Source: DASXYG01 sp036502625
GTDB taxonomy: Bacteria > Actinomycetota > Actinomycetes > Streptosporangiales > Streptosporangiaceae
Assembly: GCA_036502625.1 (NCBI GenBank)
Contig: DASXYG010000043.1
Coordinates: 1-43,114, forward strand
Direction of reading: 5' to 3'
Length of the DNA stretch: 43,114 nt
The first letter of the stretch is position 1. The number at the start of each line of letters is the position of its first letter. The position numbers were made by a program, and so were the translations under genes. The notes under the pieces were generated by a model. It made no database searches. It was not told the origin of the DNA and worked only from the letters and a program-made list of their open reading frames with translations. This document shows, in pieces, positions 15,946 through 24,068 of the stretch.

Positions 15946-16403
15946 TTCTCGGCCTCCGCCGCGGTCAGGATGGCGTCGACGATGTTGTGGTAGCCCGTGC
16001 ACCGGCACAGGTTGCCCTCGAGGCCGGCGCGCACCTGGGTCTCCGAGGGGTGCGGGTTCTCCTTCAGCATCGACACGGCCGCCATCACCATGCCCGGTGT
16101 GCAGAACCCGCACTGCAGGCCGTGCTTCTCCTGGAAGGCGCGCTGCACGGGGTGCATGCCGTCCTCCCCGGCCAGCCCCTCGACCGTGGTGACCTCGCCG
16201 CCGTCGGCCTGCGCGGCCAGGACCGTGCAGGACTTCACGGACTCGCCGCCCAGCAGCACCGTGCAGGCGCCGCAGGACGTCGTGTCGCATCCGACGTTGG
16301 TGGCGGTCAGGCCGCAGTTCTCGCGCAGATAGTGCACGAGGAGCGTACGGTCCTCGATCTCATGGCTGGTCGCCTCACCGTTGACGGTGATGTTCACCTT
16401 CAC
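15942..16403 (-). CDS. molybdenum hydroxylase [2Fe-2S] (small) subunit, CoxS-like
   Basis: A 153-aa two-cluster iron-sulfur protein. The plant-type ferredoxin motif GCDTTSCGACTVLL is followed by a C-terminal domain with QCGFCTPGM and GNLCRCTGYHNIV, which bind the second cluster. Length and motifs match CoxS, CutC and NdhS. It carries electrons from the molybdopterin subunit to FAD. Start and stop each overlap the neighbouring genes by 4 nt. Confidence 0.96.
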   Translation of the reverse strand: MKVNITVNGEATSHEIEDRTLLVHYLRENCGLTATNVGCDTTSCGACTVLLGGESVKSCTVLAAQADGGEVTTVEGLAGEDGMHPVQRAFQEKHGLQCGFCTPGMVMAAVSMLKENPHPSETQVRAGLEGNLCRCTGYHNIVDAILTAAEAEK

Positions 16404-18676
16404 TGCACGGCTCCCGCGGTGGTCTCAGAAATGGCCTGCCAGACGCGCCGGGGCGTCGTCGGCATATCGATGTGCCGTACGCCGAGATGGGACACGGCGT
16501 CGACGACGGCATTCTGCACGGCCGGGGTCGATCCGATCGAACCGGCCTCGCCGATGCCCTTCGCGCCGAGCGGATTCAGCTTCGTCGGCGTCTCCATGGT
16601 CACGAGCTCGAAACTGGGCAGCTCCGCGGCGGTGACGAACGCGTAGTCGGCGAACGTCGTGTTCTGCGGGTTGCCGTCGGCGTCGTACGCGACCTCTTCG
16701 TACAGCGCCTGCGCGGCGCCCTGCGCGATGCCGCCGTGCCGCTGGCCCTCGGCGAGGATCGGGTTCAGCACCCGGCCCGCGTCGTCGACCGTGACGTGGC
16801 GCAGCAGCCGGGCCATGCCGGTCTCGACGTCCACCTCGACGACCGCGACGTGGGCGCCGAACGGGAACGACGACTGCTCCATCGTGAACCTGACGTCCGC
16901 GACCAGGCCCTCGTCGCCCGCGCGCCGCGCCAGGTCGGCCCAGGTGAGGCCGATCTCCGGGGTGCCGGCGACCTGCCAGAGGCCGCTGTCGGTGTCGAGC
17001 ACGAGGTCGTCCTCGTTGGCCTCGAGCGCCTCGGCGGCGAGGTGCTTGCCCTTCTCGCGCACCTCGACGGCGGCCTGGTGCACGGCCGTGCCGCCCAGTT
17101 GCAGCGACCGCGAGCCCATCGTGCCGCCGCCCTTGGGGATCGCGTCGGTGTCGCCGTGCAGCACGGTGATGGCGTCCATCGGCACGCCGAGCTCGTCGCT
17201 GACCAGCATCGCCCAGGACGTCGCGTGGCCCTGGCCGTGCGGCGACGTGCCGGTGTAGACGGTGACGGTGCCGTCGCCGTGCACCACCAGGCGGGCGGTC
17301 TCGCCCTCGGTGGCGTCCAGCGCGGTGATCTCGACGTACGACGAGACGCCGATGCCGAGCTGCCTCACCTCGCCGGCCTCGCGGCGGCGCCGCTGCTCGG
17401 CGCGCAGGTCGTCGTAGCCCGCCGCGGCCTGCACCTTGTCCAGCGCGGCGACGTACTCCCCGTTGTCGTACACCGCGCCGCCGGGCGTGGTGTACGGGAA
17501 CTTGTCCGGCGTGACGACGTTCAGCTTGCGGACCTCGGCCGGGTCCATGCCGATCTCCGCGGCGTACAGGTCGACCGCGCGCTCGACGGCCGCCGTCGCC
17601 TCGGGACGCCCGGCGCCGCGGTAGGCGGCCACGACCGTCTTGTTGGTCAGCACCGCCTGGAAGGAGCACTGCACGCTCGGGAAGTCGTACGTGCCGCTGG
17701 CCATCAGCATCGTCAGTTGCGGCAGGAACGTGCTGATGCCGGGGTAGGCGCCGCAGTCCTGGACGATGTCCAGCCGGTACGCCTGGATGTGGCCCGCGCG
17801 GTCGCCGCCGATCGTGATCTGGTGGCGCTGCGCGCGGCCGTGCGTCATGGCCACCATGTTCTCGCTGCGGGTCTCGGTCCAGCGCATCGGGCGGCCCAGC
17901 CGCTTCGCCACCCAGCCGGTGAGGATCGTCTCGCGGTCCACGCCGATCTTGGCGCCGAAGCCGCCGCCGACGTCCGGCGTGATGATGCGCAGGTTGTCGT
18001 CGCCCAGCCGGCCGACGGCGCCGTCGCGTGCCTGCTGCGCGTTCTGGGTGCTCGCCCACAAGGTGATGCGCTCGCCGTCGTACGCCGCGGCGGCGCCGCG
18101 CACCTCCATCGGCGCGGCGGCCAGCCGCTGGTTCACGATGGTGCGCCTGACCACGACCTCGCAGTCGGCGAACGCGGAGTCGTCCTCCGGCGCGCCGCCC
18201 GTCGCGGCGACGTTCGTACCCGCCGCCGGGAACAGCAGCGTGTCGCCGGCGAGCGCGTCGTCAAGGTCCACAACGGCGGTCAGCGGCTCATAGTCGACGC
18301 TCACCAGCTCGGCGGCGTCCTCACCCTGGTAGCGCTCGTCGGTGACCACGATCGCCACCGGCTCGCCGACGAACCGTACGGTGTCGCCGGCCAGCAGCGG
18401 CTCGCCCATCGCCGCCGCGCCCTCGGCGCCGTCGGGAACCGGCGGCGGCACGTCGTCGAGATCGGCGGCGGTCAGCACCGCCACCACACCGGGCTCGGCG
18501 CGCGCGGCGTCCGCGTCGATGCCGGTGACCCGCCCGTGCGCGAGCGGACTACGGACGAACGTCAGGTGCGCGGCGCCGATCAGCGCCGGATCCCGTAGGT
18601 CGTCCACATATGTGGCGCCGCTTGTCAGCAGCCGCGGATCCTCGGTCCGCACCACGCGTGTGCCAAGAATGCTCAT
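16400..18676 (-). CDS. molybdenum hydroxylase large subunit, form II CoxL-like
   Basis: A 758-aa molybdopterin-cytosine-dinucleotide-binding subunit. It carries AYRGAGRPEA (around residue 350), the marker of form II (putative) CO dehydrogenases. True CO-oxidising form I enzymes have AYRCSFR with a selenyl/Cu-binding cysteine. GGGFGAK, GQGH and the C-terminal GAKGIGEAGSIGS motif with the catalytic glutamate are present. It is therefore an aldehyde- or N-heterocycle-type hydroxylase more probably than a CO dehydrogenase. The ATG at 18676 has GGAGG 6 nt upstream. Order is L-S-M. No maturation gene (coxD/E/F/G) is present, which differs from classical cox clusters. Confidence 0.94.
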   Translation of the reverse strand: MSILGTRVVRTEDPRLLTSGATYVDDLRDPALIGAAHLTFVRSPLAHGRVTGIDADAARAEPGVVAVLTAADLDDVPPPVPDGAEGAAAMGEPLLAGDTVRFVGEPVAIVVTDERYQGEDAAELVSVDYEPLTAVVDLDDALAGDTLLFPAAGTNVAATGGAPEDDSAFADCEVVVRRTIVNQRLAAAPMEVRGAAAAYDGERITLWASTQNAQQARDGAVGRLGDDNLRIITPDVGGGFGAKIGVDRETILTGWVAKRLGRPMRWTETRSENMVAMTHGRAQRHQITIGGDRAGHIQAYRLDIVQDCGAYPGISTFLPQLTMLMASGTYDFPSVQCSFQAVLTNKTVVAAYRGAGRPEATAAVERAVDLYAAEIGMDPAEVRKLNVVTPDKFPYTTPGGAVYDNGEYVAALDKVQAAAGYDDLRAEQRRRREAGEVRQLGIGVSSYVEITALDATEGETARLVVHGDGTVTVYTGTSPHGQGHATSWAMLVSDELGVPMDAITVLHGDTDAIPKGGGTMGSRSLQLGGTAVHQAAVEVREKGKHLAAEALEANEDDLVLDTDSGLWQVAGTPEIGLTWADLARRAGDEGLVADVRFTMEQSSFPFGAHVAVVEVDVETGMARLLRHVTVDDAGRVLNPILAEGQRHGGIAQGAAQALYEEVAYDADGNPQNTTFADYAFVTAAELPSFELVTMETPTKLNPLGAKGIGEAGSIGSTPAVQNAVVDAVSHLGVRHIDMPTTPRRVWQAISETTAGAVQ

Positions 18677-18783
18677 GCAACCTCCACCGAAACCCATTCT
18701 GTTTCTCATGCGTACCGCACGGGGCGATCACCTGTACAGCGTTCAACTTCTCGAATCGCCTGCCGTCGGTTATGACTGAGGGT

Positions 18784-19701
18784 ATGAAGATCGGAATCGG
18801 TGTACCACAGTCCGGCTCGTGGGCGACGCCAGAGCGGCAGGCACGGTATGTCGCGCGCGCCGAGGAGCTCGGCTACGCGACGGCCTGGACGTTCCAGCGG
18901 CTGCTGTTCCCCCCGGACCCCGGATCGTGGTCGCCGGTGTACCGCAGCGTGCTCGACCCCATGGTGTCGCTCGGCTACGTCGCGGCCCGCACGTCCCGCA
19001 TCCGGCTCGGTGTCGCCCTGCTGAACATGCCGTTCATGTCGCCGGCGCTGCTCGCCAAGCAGGCCACGACCGTCGACGTCCTGTCCGGCGGGCGGCTGGA
19101 CCTCGGGCTCGGGCTCGGCTGGCGGCACGAGGAGTTCGCCGCGTCCGGTGTGCCGATCGCGCGGCGCGGCGCGCGCGCCGACGAGTACATCGCCGTCCTG
19201 AAGACCCTCTGGGGAGAAGAGGTCGCGGAGTTCCAGGGCGAGTTCTACGAGATTCCGGCGTCGCGGCAGGAGCCGCACCCGGTGCAGAGCCCGCACCCGC
19301 CGCTGATCCTCGGCGCGAAGAGCGCCCCCGCGCTGCGCCGCGCCGGCCGCCTCGGCGACGGCTGGGTGAGCAGCAGCAACCAGGACCTCACCGAGGTCGC
19401 GGCCGACATCGAGACCGTGCGCACCGCCGCGCGCGACGCCGGACGCGACCCCGCGGCGCTGCGCTTCGTGTGCCGCGGCGTGGTCCGCGCGGGCGAGCCG
19501 GTCATGAGCCACGGCGAGCGCCGGCGGCTCACCGGGACCTACGACCAGATCCGCGCCGACCTCGCGTGGCTCGGCGAGCAGGGCATGACCGAGGTGTTCG
19601 TCGACGCCAACTTCATCCCGGAGATCGGCAACGCCGACGCCGACCCGGACACCGCGACGGCGAAGGCCGAGGAGATCATGACGGAGCTGGCGCCGCGCTG
19701 A
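18784..19701 (+). CDS. LLM-class F420-dependent oxidoreductase
   Basis: A 305-aa luciferase-like oxidoreductase. It starts MKIGIGVPQSG and shows VSLGYVAARTSRIRLGVALL, the LSGGRLDLGLGLGW loop and PPLILGAKSAPALRRAGRLGDGW. These place it with TIGR-type F420-dependent LLM enzymes. The ATG at 18784 is preferred; there is no ribosome-binding site, but TATGAC at 18771-18776 lies 7 nt upstream, so the transcript may be leaderless. An in-frame ATG at 18772 is the alternative. It is divergent from the CoxL operon over 107 nt, suggesting co-regulated redox functions. The substrate is unknown. Confidence 0.9.
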   Translation: MKIGIGVPQSGSWATPERQARYVARAEELGYATAWTFQRLLFPPDPGSWSPVYRSVLDPMVSLGYVAARTSRIRLGVALLNMPFMSPALLAKQATTVDVLSGGRLDLGLGLGWRHEEFAASGVPIARRGARADEYIAVLKTLWGEEVAEFQGEFYEIPASRQEPHPVQSPHPPLILGAKSAPALRRAGRLGDGWVSSSNQDLTEVAADIETVRTAARDAGRDPAALRFVCRGVVRAGEPVMSHGERRRLTGTYDQIRADLAWLGEQGMTEVFVDANFIPEIGNADADPDTATAKAEEIMTELAPR

Positions 19702-19812
19702 CGGTCAAGCTCTCGGACAAATACGCAAGATCACTGGCAAAGCCCGCATTCTCCTCCGCGGCCTCGCAGTAGCTTCGCAGCGACGACATCTGTGCGGACC
19801 TGGGGGCGACCC

Positions 19813-21441
19813 GTGGCAACGGCCGATGCGTACTTCTCGGGCGACCGTCCCGCCTTATCCCCCCGGCTCCGCAACGCCAGGGTGATCCTTCTCGCATGGG
19901 CGGTGTTCTCCGCCGTCTGGGCGATCGTCGCGATGCTGACGCTCACGCCGTCGGCGTCCGGCGCCGGGGCGCTCGTCGGGTCGGTGCTGCCGGAGCTGAT
20001 CGGCGGCGCCCTCGCGCTGCGCATCGTGACACTCCCCCGCTGGCCGCTGATCGCGCTCATGATCCTGGAGATCCTCCTGTCGGCCGCCGACATCCTCAGC
20101 GGCAGCACGCGCGGCATCGTCCAGCTCGTCGTCCCCATCGTCGTCCTCGTCCTGCTGCTGCTCGGCTACCGGCAGCGGCGCACCGGGAAGCCCGAGCCGT
20201 ACGGCCAGGACGGCGCGGCGATCTTCCAGTGGCTGGCGCTCGGGGTGCTGGCCTTCGTCATCGTCGCCGCGCTCGCGGTCGCCGGCGTCGGCGCCACGAT
20301 CGGCGGCGGCGCGGGCACCGTCGTCTGCCACATCGTGGGCGGGAAGAACTGCGGCACCACCGCGTCGGGCACGAACGGCAGCGGCAAGCCGGCCGCGAAG
20401 AACGGCGACACCAACGGCTCGGGCAAGAAGAACGACTCCGGGAAGAAGAACGGCTCCGGGAAGAAGCCGGCCGACAAGTCGAAGTGCCACGGCTTCTGGG
20501 GCTGCACCTGGCACTACACCGGCGTGCAGGTGTACGGGTTCGGCAAGGGCGTCGTCAAGTCCGTCTACCAGATGGGCGACGGCATCGTCACGTCCGTCAT
20601 GCACCCGACCCAGTTCCTCAAGGGCCTCGAGTACGCCGCCGACCACCCCGGCCAGGCCCTGAAGTCCATCTTCCTCGGCGACGCCGAGAAGGACTGGGCC
20701 AACGGCGACTACGGCGAGGCCATCGGCGACGTCGTCACCAACACCGGCACCCTCCTCATCCCGTACGCCGACATCGGCACCGCCGCCGGCGACGCGGGAA
20801 AGGTCGGCAAACTCGGCGAACTCGGCAAGCTGGCCGACCTCGGCAAGGCCGGCGAGGTCGGGAAGCTGGGCAAGCTCGGAGACCTGGCGGCCGACGCCGA
20901 CCGTGCCGCGGCCGACGCCGGCAAGGCCGACGACGTCGCCGGCGCGCAGAAGGCGGCCGACAAGGCCGAGGGCGACGCCAAGAAGGCCGAGGACCAGGGC
21001 CGCAAGGACGGTTGCAAGGTCGCCGCGCTCGGCGACATCCGCGTCCCGGACCTCATGCGCTTCGGCGGCCGCTTCGCCGTCCCCGCCAAGGACGGGTGCA
21101 CGCCCGAAGAGCAGAAGAACCTCGACGAGGCGGAGAAGGCCAAGAAGGAGGCGAAGGCCAAAGCCTGGGACGCGCACCTGAACGACCCGGACTCCCTGAA
21201 GGGGATGGACCCCGAGGACGTCAAGAAGCTGATCCCGGACGACTGGCCGTCCTCGCCGCAGGGCAGGGGTGTCGGCACGAAGTACGTCGACCCCGCCCGC
21301 AAGGGCCGGCAGGTCCTCGTCGAGCAGGGCTCGCCGCCGAAGCCCGGCCAACCGCCCAATGTGCACTCGGGCCCGTACCTTAAGATCAGCCAGAACGGAA
21401 AGATCACCCGCGTGCCGCTCAAGGGCAATCCGACACTGTGA
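19813..21441 (+). CDS. membrane-anchored polymorphic-toxin-like protein
   Basis: A 542-aa protein of modular build. Five hydrophobic segments lie in residues about 20-165 (for example VILLAWAVFSAVWAIVAML and FQWLALGVLAFVIVAALAV). A Gly/Ser/Lys linker with repeated NGSGK/NDSGKK units follows. A conserved-looking module (CHGFWGCTWHYTG, then HPTQFLKGLEYAADHPGQ, then DWANGDYGEAIGD and GTLLIPYADIG) resembles pre-toxin regions of polymorphic toxins. A charged GKLG-repeat/coiled-coil stretch leads to a basic C-terminal domain of about 70 residues with GRGVGTKYVDP, RKGRQVLVEQG and HSGPYLKISQNGK. Such tips are usually nucleases, but I cannot name this family. It lacks WXG/LXG, TAT or ordinary signal sequences. 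The GTG at 19813 was chosen; GTG 19792 is the alternative. Codon 15 is TTA, rare in these genomes. The next gene overlaps by 4 nt. Confidence 0.75.
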   Translation: MATADAYFSGDRPALSPRLRNARVILLAWAVFSAVWAIVAMLTLTPSASGAGALVGSVLPELIGGALALRIVTLPRWPLIALMILEILLSAADILSGSTRGIVQLVVPIVVLVLLLLGYRQRRTGKPEPYGQDGAAIFQWLALGVLAFVIVAALAVAGVGATIGGGAGTVVCHIVGGKNCGTTASGTNGSGKPAAKNGDTNGSGKKNDSGKKNGSGKKPADKSKCHGFWGCTWHYTGVQVYGFGKGVVKSVYQMGDGIVTSVMHPTQFLKGLEYAADHPGQALKSIFLGDAEKDWANGDYGEAIGDVVTNTGTLLIPYADIGTAAGDAGKVGKLGELGKLADLGKAGEVGKLGKLGDLAADADRAAADAGKADDVAGAQKAADKAEGDAKKAEDQGRKDGCKVAALGDIRVPDLMRFGGRFAVPAKDGCTPEEQKNLDEAEKAKKEAKAKAWDAHLNDPDSLKGMDPEDVKKLIPDDWPSSPQGRGVGTKYVDPARKGRQVLVEQGSPPKPGQPPNVHSGPYLKISQNGKITRVPLKGNPTL

Positions 21442-21818
21442 ACACCCGCGATTTCGCGCTGCTGAAAGCGCTCCTGCTCGCCCTCATGGAGGAGGATTTC
21501 GTCGCGCTGTGGGAGGTCGAGGCCGAGGTCAACAGCGCCGAAGCCGGCCTGACGGCCGAGCGGAAGCGGGAACGCGCGGTCTACGGGGTCCGGGAGCTGC
21601 TGCGCCGCGGATGGGCGCGCGCCTGCTGGGCCGCCGACGGTGACGACGAGCCCGCGACCGTGCCGGACGACCGGATCGGCGAGGTGCTGGCCGACGACGA
21701 GCGGTGGGCGCCCGCGCACCCCTGGGAGCCCGGGTTCCGGCTCGCCGTGACCGATGCGGGTGAGCGCGCGTTCCGCCAGATCGACGCCGGGGAACGGGAC
21801 GCCGGATCACCGGGCTGA
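21438..21818 (+). CDS. putative immunity protein of the upstream toxin
   Basis: A 126-aa acidic protein beginning MNTRDFALLKALLLALMEEDF, with DDEPATVPDDRIGEVLADDE and a C-terminal FRLAVTDAGERAFRQ. Its GTG start overlaps the stop of the toxin-like gene (GTGA), the coupling expected of effector-immunity pairs. The acidic charge complements the basic toxin tip. The VYGVRELLRRGW...LAVTDAGERAF pattern resembles small winged-helix proteins that read 'LT..G...'; a regulator is therefore an alternative. There is no known family that I recognise. Confidence 0.6.
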   Translation: MNTRDFALLKALLLALMEEDFVALWEVEAEVNSAEAGLTAERKRERAVYGVRELLRRGWARACWAADGDDEPATVPDDRIGEVLADDERWAPAHPWEPGFRLAVTDAGERAFRQIDAGERDAGSPG

Positions 21819-21825
21819 CCGCCGC

Positions 21826-22752
21826 TCATCGCGGGGAGCGCGCGGCTCCGTACACCGGCTCCGGCTCCGGGGCCTCGGTGAGCAGGTCCGCGATGACCGG
21901 GCCGAGTTCGCCCGGTTCCCACCGCGTGGGCTTGTCCCGGCGCGGGCCGTGACGCCATCCCGTGGCCACGGAGATCGTGCCGCCCTCGATCTCGAAGACG
22001 CGGCCCGTGACGTGGGACGACTCCGGTGACGCCAGCCAGGCGACCAGCGGGGACACGTTCGCCGGGTCCATGGCGTCGAAGCCCGATTCCGGGCGGGCCA
22101 TCATGTCCGCGAAGACCTCCTCGGTCATGCGGGTGCGGGCGGACGGGGCGATGGCGTTGACCGTGACGCCGTAGCGGGACAGCTCCGCGGCGGCGACCAG
22201 GGTCAGCGCGGCGATGCCCGCCTTCGCGGCGGCGTAGTTGGCCTGGCCGACGCTGCCGAGCAGGCCCGCGCCGGAGGTGGTGTGCACCACGCGGGCGTCC
22301 ACCGGCGCGCCGCCCTTGGCCCGCGACCGCCAATACGCCGCGGCATGGCGCAGCGGCAGGAAGTGGCCCGTGAGGTGGACGCGCACCGCGGCGTCCCACT
22401 CCTCCTCCGTCATCGACACGAGCATCCGGTCGCGGACGATGCCCGCGTTGCTGACCAGGACGTCCAGCCGCCCCCAGGCGTCGAGCGCGGTCTCCGTCAG
22501 GCGTGCGGCGTCGGTGTCCTCGGCGGCGTCCGCGCGGACCGCGACCGCCTCTCCCCCGGCCGTACGGATCTCCGCGGCCACCCGTTCGGCCGGTACGGAC
22601 GACCCGCCCGTGCCGTCCAGCTCCGCGCCGAGGTCGGCCACCACGACGCGGGCGCCGTTGCGGGCCAGCTCCAGCGCGTGCGCCCGGCCGAGGCCGCGTC
22701 CGGCCCCGGTGACGACCGCGACCCGCCCGGCGCACAGCGCGCCCGGGGTCAC
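21826..22752 (-). CDS. SDR oxidoreductase, KstR2-regulon type (Rv3548c-like)
   Basis: A 308-aa classical short-chain dehydrogenase. The nucleotide motif is TGAGRGLGRAHA, then ADLGAELDGTG, NAG (SNAGIVRD), the catalytic serine in TTSGAGLLG and YAAAK. A C-terminal extension with the EIEGGTISVATGW and KPTRWEPGELGP segments is seen in multifunctional-type and mycobacterial Rv3548c-like enzymes. It would oxidise or reduce a hydroxyacyl-CoA or a steroid-derived ring C/D intermediate (inference). The GTG at 22752 overlaps the upstream SDR stop by 4 nt. The shared promoter carries a KstR2-like box. Confidence 0.88.
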   Translation of the reverse strand: MTPGALCAGRVAVVTGAGRGLGRAHALELARNGARVVVADLGAELDGTGGSSVPAERVAAEIRTAGGEAVAVRADAAEDTDAARLTETALDAWGRLDVLVSNAGIVRDRMLVSMTEEEWDAAVRVHLTGHFLPLRHAAAYWRSRAKGGAPVDARVVHTTSGAGLLGSVGQANYAAAKAGIAALTLVAAAELSRYGVTVNAIAPSARTRMTEEVFADMMARPESGFDAMDPANVSPLVAWLASPESSHVTGRVFEIEGGTISVATGWRHGPRRDKPTRWEPGELGPVIADLLTEAPEPEPVYGAARSPR

Positions 22753-23519
22753 CGCGGCCGCCGTGCGGTTGCGGCGTCCAGGAACGCGGGGCGTTCGCCG
22801 CCGCCGTCGACGCGCAGGCAGGCGCCGGTGATGTACGCGGCCAGCGGCGAGGCCAGCAGGAGGCAGGCGTTGCCGACGTCGGCGGGTTCGGCCATGCGGC
22901 CCATCGGCACGGTGGCGCCGACGGCCGCGACGCCCGCCGCGTCGCCGAAGTGCTCGTCCGCCTTCTCCGTACGGACGGGCCCGACGGTCAGGGCGTTCAC
23001 GCGGACCTTCGGCGCCCACTCGACGGCCAGCGTCGCCGTGAGGTTCTCCAGGCCCGCCTTGGCCGCGCCGTACGACGGGGTGCCGGGCGAGGGGCGGCGC
23101 GCGCTGACGCTGGAGATCATGAGGATCTGGCCGCCGCCGTCCTGGCCGGCCATGACGGCGTGGGCGGCGCGGGCGACGGTCAGCGGCGCGATGAGGTTCA
23201 GGTCGATGACCGCCGCGTGGTAGCGGGGCGAGCCCTCGGCCGCGGTGACGTGCGGGGCGCCGCCGGCGTTGTTGACGACGATGTCGAGCCGGCCGTGGTC
23301 CGCGGCGACGCCCAGGACCAGCGCCTCGGCCTGGTCGGGGTCGCGGAGGTCGGCGGCGCGTACGGACCCGGCGCCGGACGCGGGCGGCGGGGCGTGGCGG
23401 GCGGCGGTGACGACGGTGGCCCCGGCCTCGGCGAAGGCGTCGGCGATGCCCCGCCCCACTCCGCGCACTCCCCCGGTGACCAGCACGACCCTGCCGCGGA
23501 AATCGAACGTGATCGGCAC
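22749..23519 (-). CDS. SDR oxidoreductase, KstR2-regulon type (Rv3549c-like)
   Basis: A 256-aa short-chain dehydrogenase, MPITFDFRGRVVLVTGGVRGVGRGIA. It has the nucleotide-binding TGGxxGxG, NNAGG, the catalytic Ser/Tyr/Lys in ISSVSA and YGAAKAG, and a C-terminal GACLRVDGGGERPAFL. Length and wording resemble Rv3549c of the mycobacterial KstR2 regulon, where it neighbours a longer SDR just as here. The GTG at 23519 has GGGAGG 6 nt upstream; a longer reading from 23555 would include the operator box. It is first in the two-gene operon. Confidence 0.88.
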   Translation of the reverse strand: MPITFDFRGRVVLVTGGVRGVGRGIADAFAEAGATVVTAARHAPPPASGAGSVRAADLRDPDQAEALVLGVAADHGRLDIVVNNAGGAPHVTAAEGSPRYHAAVIDLNLIAPLTVARAAHAVMAGQDGGGQILMISSVSARRPSPGTPSYGAAKAGLENLTATLAVEWAPKVRVNALTVGPVRTEKADEHFGDAAGVAAVGATVPMGRMAEPADVGNACLLLASPLAAYITGACLRVDGGGERPAFLDAATARRPR

Positions 23520-23554
23520 CCGCACCTCCCGAGCCGGAGGCGCCAAGGATACCA

Positions 23555-23568
23555 AACAAGCGCTTGGG
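23555..23568. promoter_or_regulatory. KstR2-like operator before the SDR pair
   Basis: AACAAGCGCTTGGG matches 9 of the 10 fixed positions of the published KstR2 motif AnCAAGnnCTTGnT. It lies 36 nt upstream of the SDR start at 23519, within the 57-nt gap to the MarR gene. Binding is inferred. KstR2 itself is not encoded in this window. Confidence 0.6.
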
Positions 23569-23576
23569 TCAGATGG

Positions 23577-23966
23577 TCACGCGTTGGCGGGCTCGGCGGC
23601 CAGGTGCTCCTCGAGGATGGCGAGGTGGGTCGCGCGCGCCTGCGCGTGGCGCTCGAAGCCCGCGGCGGTGACCTGGACGACGACGCCGCGGCGGTCGGAC
23701 TCGCAGAGGCCGCGCTCGACGAGGCCCTGCTTCTCCAGGCGCGCGACCGTACGGGACAGGGCGCTCTGGCTGAGGTACATGTCGACCGCGAGCTCCTGCA
23801 TGCGGCGCTGCTCGCACTCGGCGCCGATGAGGCGGTCGAGCGCCTCGAACTCGCTCATCGTCAGGCCGTGAGTCGCGTGCAGCTCGCGGTCGAGGTGACA
23901 CGCGACCTCGTTGTAGCAGGCCGCGAGCGCGCGCCAGCGATCCACGATCACGGATTCCCTCGCCAT
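23577..23966 (-). CDS. MarR-family transcriptional regulator
   Basis: A 129-aa regulator. The DNA-binding part is LAVDMYLSQSALSRTVARLEKQGLVERGLCESDRRGVVVQVTAAG, with the conserved wing DRRG. It starts at ATG 23966 (MARESVIVDRW), with a TTGCAT-17-TACGGT promoter ending 7 nt upstream and no ribosome-binding site, so the mRNA is probably leaderless. Dyads overlap its own -35 and that of the divergent exporter, pointing to dual repression of itself and the MFS gene. It is convergent in direction with the SDR operon, 57 nt away, but is probably unrelated to it. Confidence 0.9.
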   Translation of the reverse strand: MARESVIVDRWRALAACYNEVACHLDRELHATHGLTMSEFEALDRLIGAECEQRRMQELAVDMYLSQSALSRTVARLEKQGLVERGLCESDRRGVVVQVTAAGFERHAQARATHLAILEEHLAAEPANA

Positions 23967-23973
23967 GGCGGCA

Positions 23974-24002
23974 ACCGTACCGTGCACGCGCATCTGATGC
24001 AA
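23974..24002 (-). promoter_or_regulatory. leaderless marR promoter with dyad over -35
   Basis: On the minus strand, TTGCAT (23997-24002) is separated by 17 bp from TACGGT (23974-23979), which ends 7 nt before the ATG at 23966. The perfect dyad GCATC-T-GATGC (23990-24000) overlaps the -35. Repression by the encoded MarR is the simplest reading. Confidence 0.65.
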
Positions 24003-24030
24003 GCGAATTAAATGCGCGAGAATTAAGTGT

Positions 24031-24060
24031 TTGCGCATTGGATGCGCATGCATGTAGTGT
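24031..24060 (+). promoter_or_regulatory. leaderless MFS promoter with dyad over -35
   Basis: TTGCGC (24031-24036), 18 bp and TAGTGT (24055-24060) end 8 nt before the GTG at 24069. The dyad TGCGCATTGGATGCGCA (24032-24048) covers the -35. Between the two promoters lie direct repeats GAATTAAATG (24005-24014) and GAATTAAGTG (24020-24029, reading the G at 24020). Confidence 0.65.
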
Positions 24061-24068
24061 CCCGGCTC

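Noticed and set aside
16400..18676. Annotation as a true (form I) carbon monoxide dehydrogenase
   Set aside because: The large subunit has AYRGAGR rather than AYRCSFR, and maturation genes are absent.
21438..21818. Calling the small gene after the toxin a PadR/MarR-like regulator
   Set aside because: The LAVTDAGERAF tail recalls such proteins, but no recognition helix is evident and the 4-nt overlap with the toxin favours immunity. The alternative is kept in the entry.
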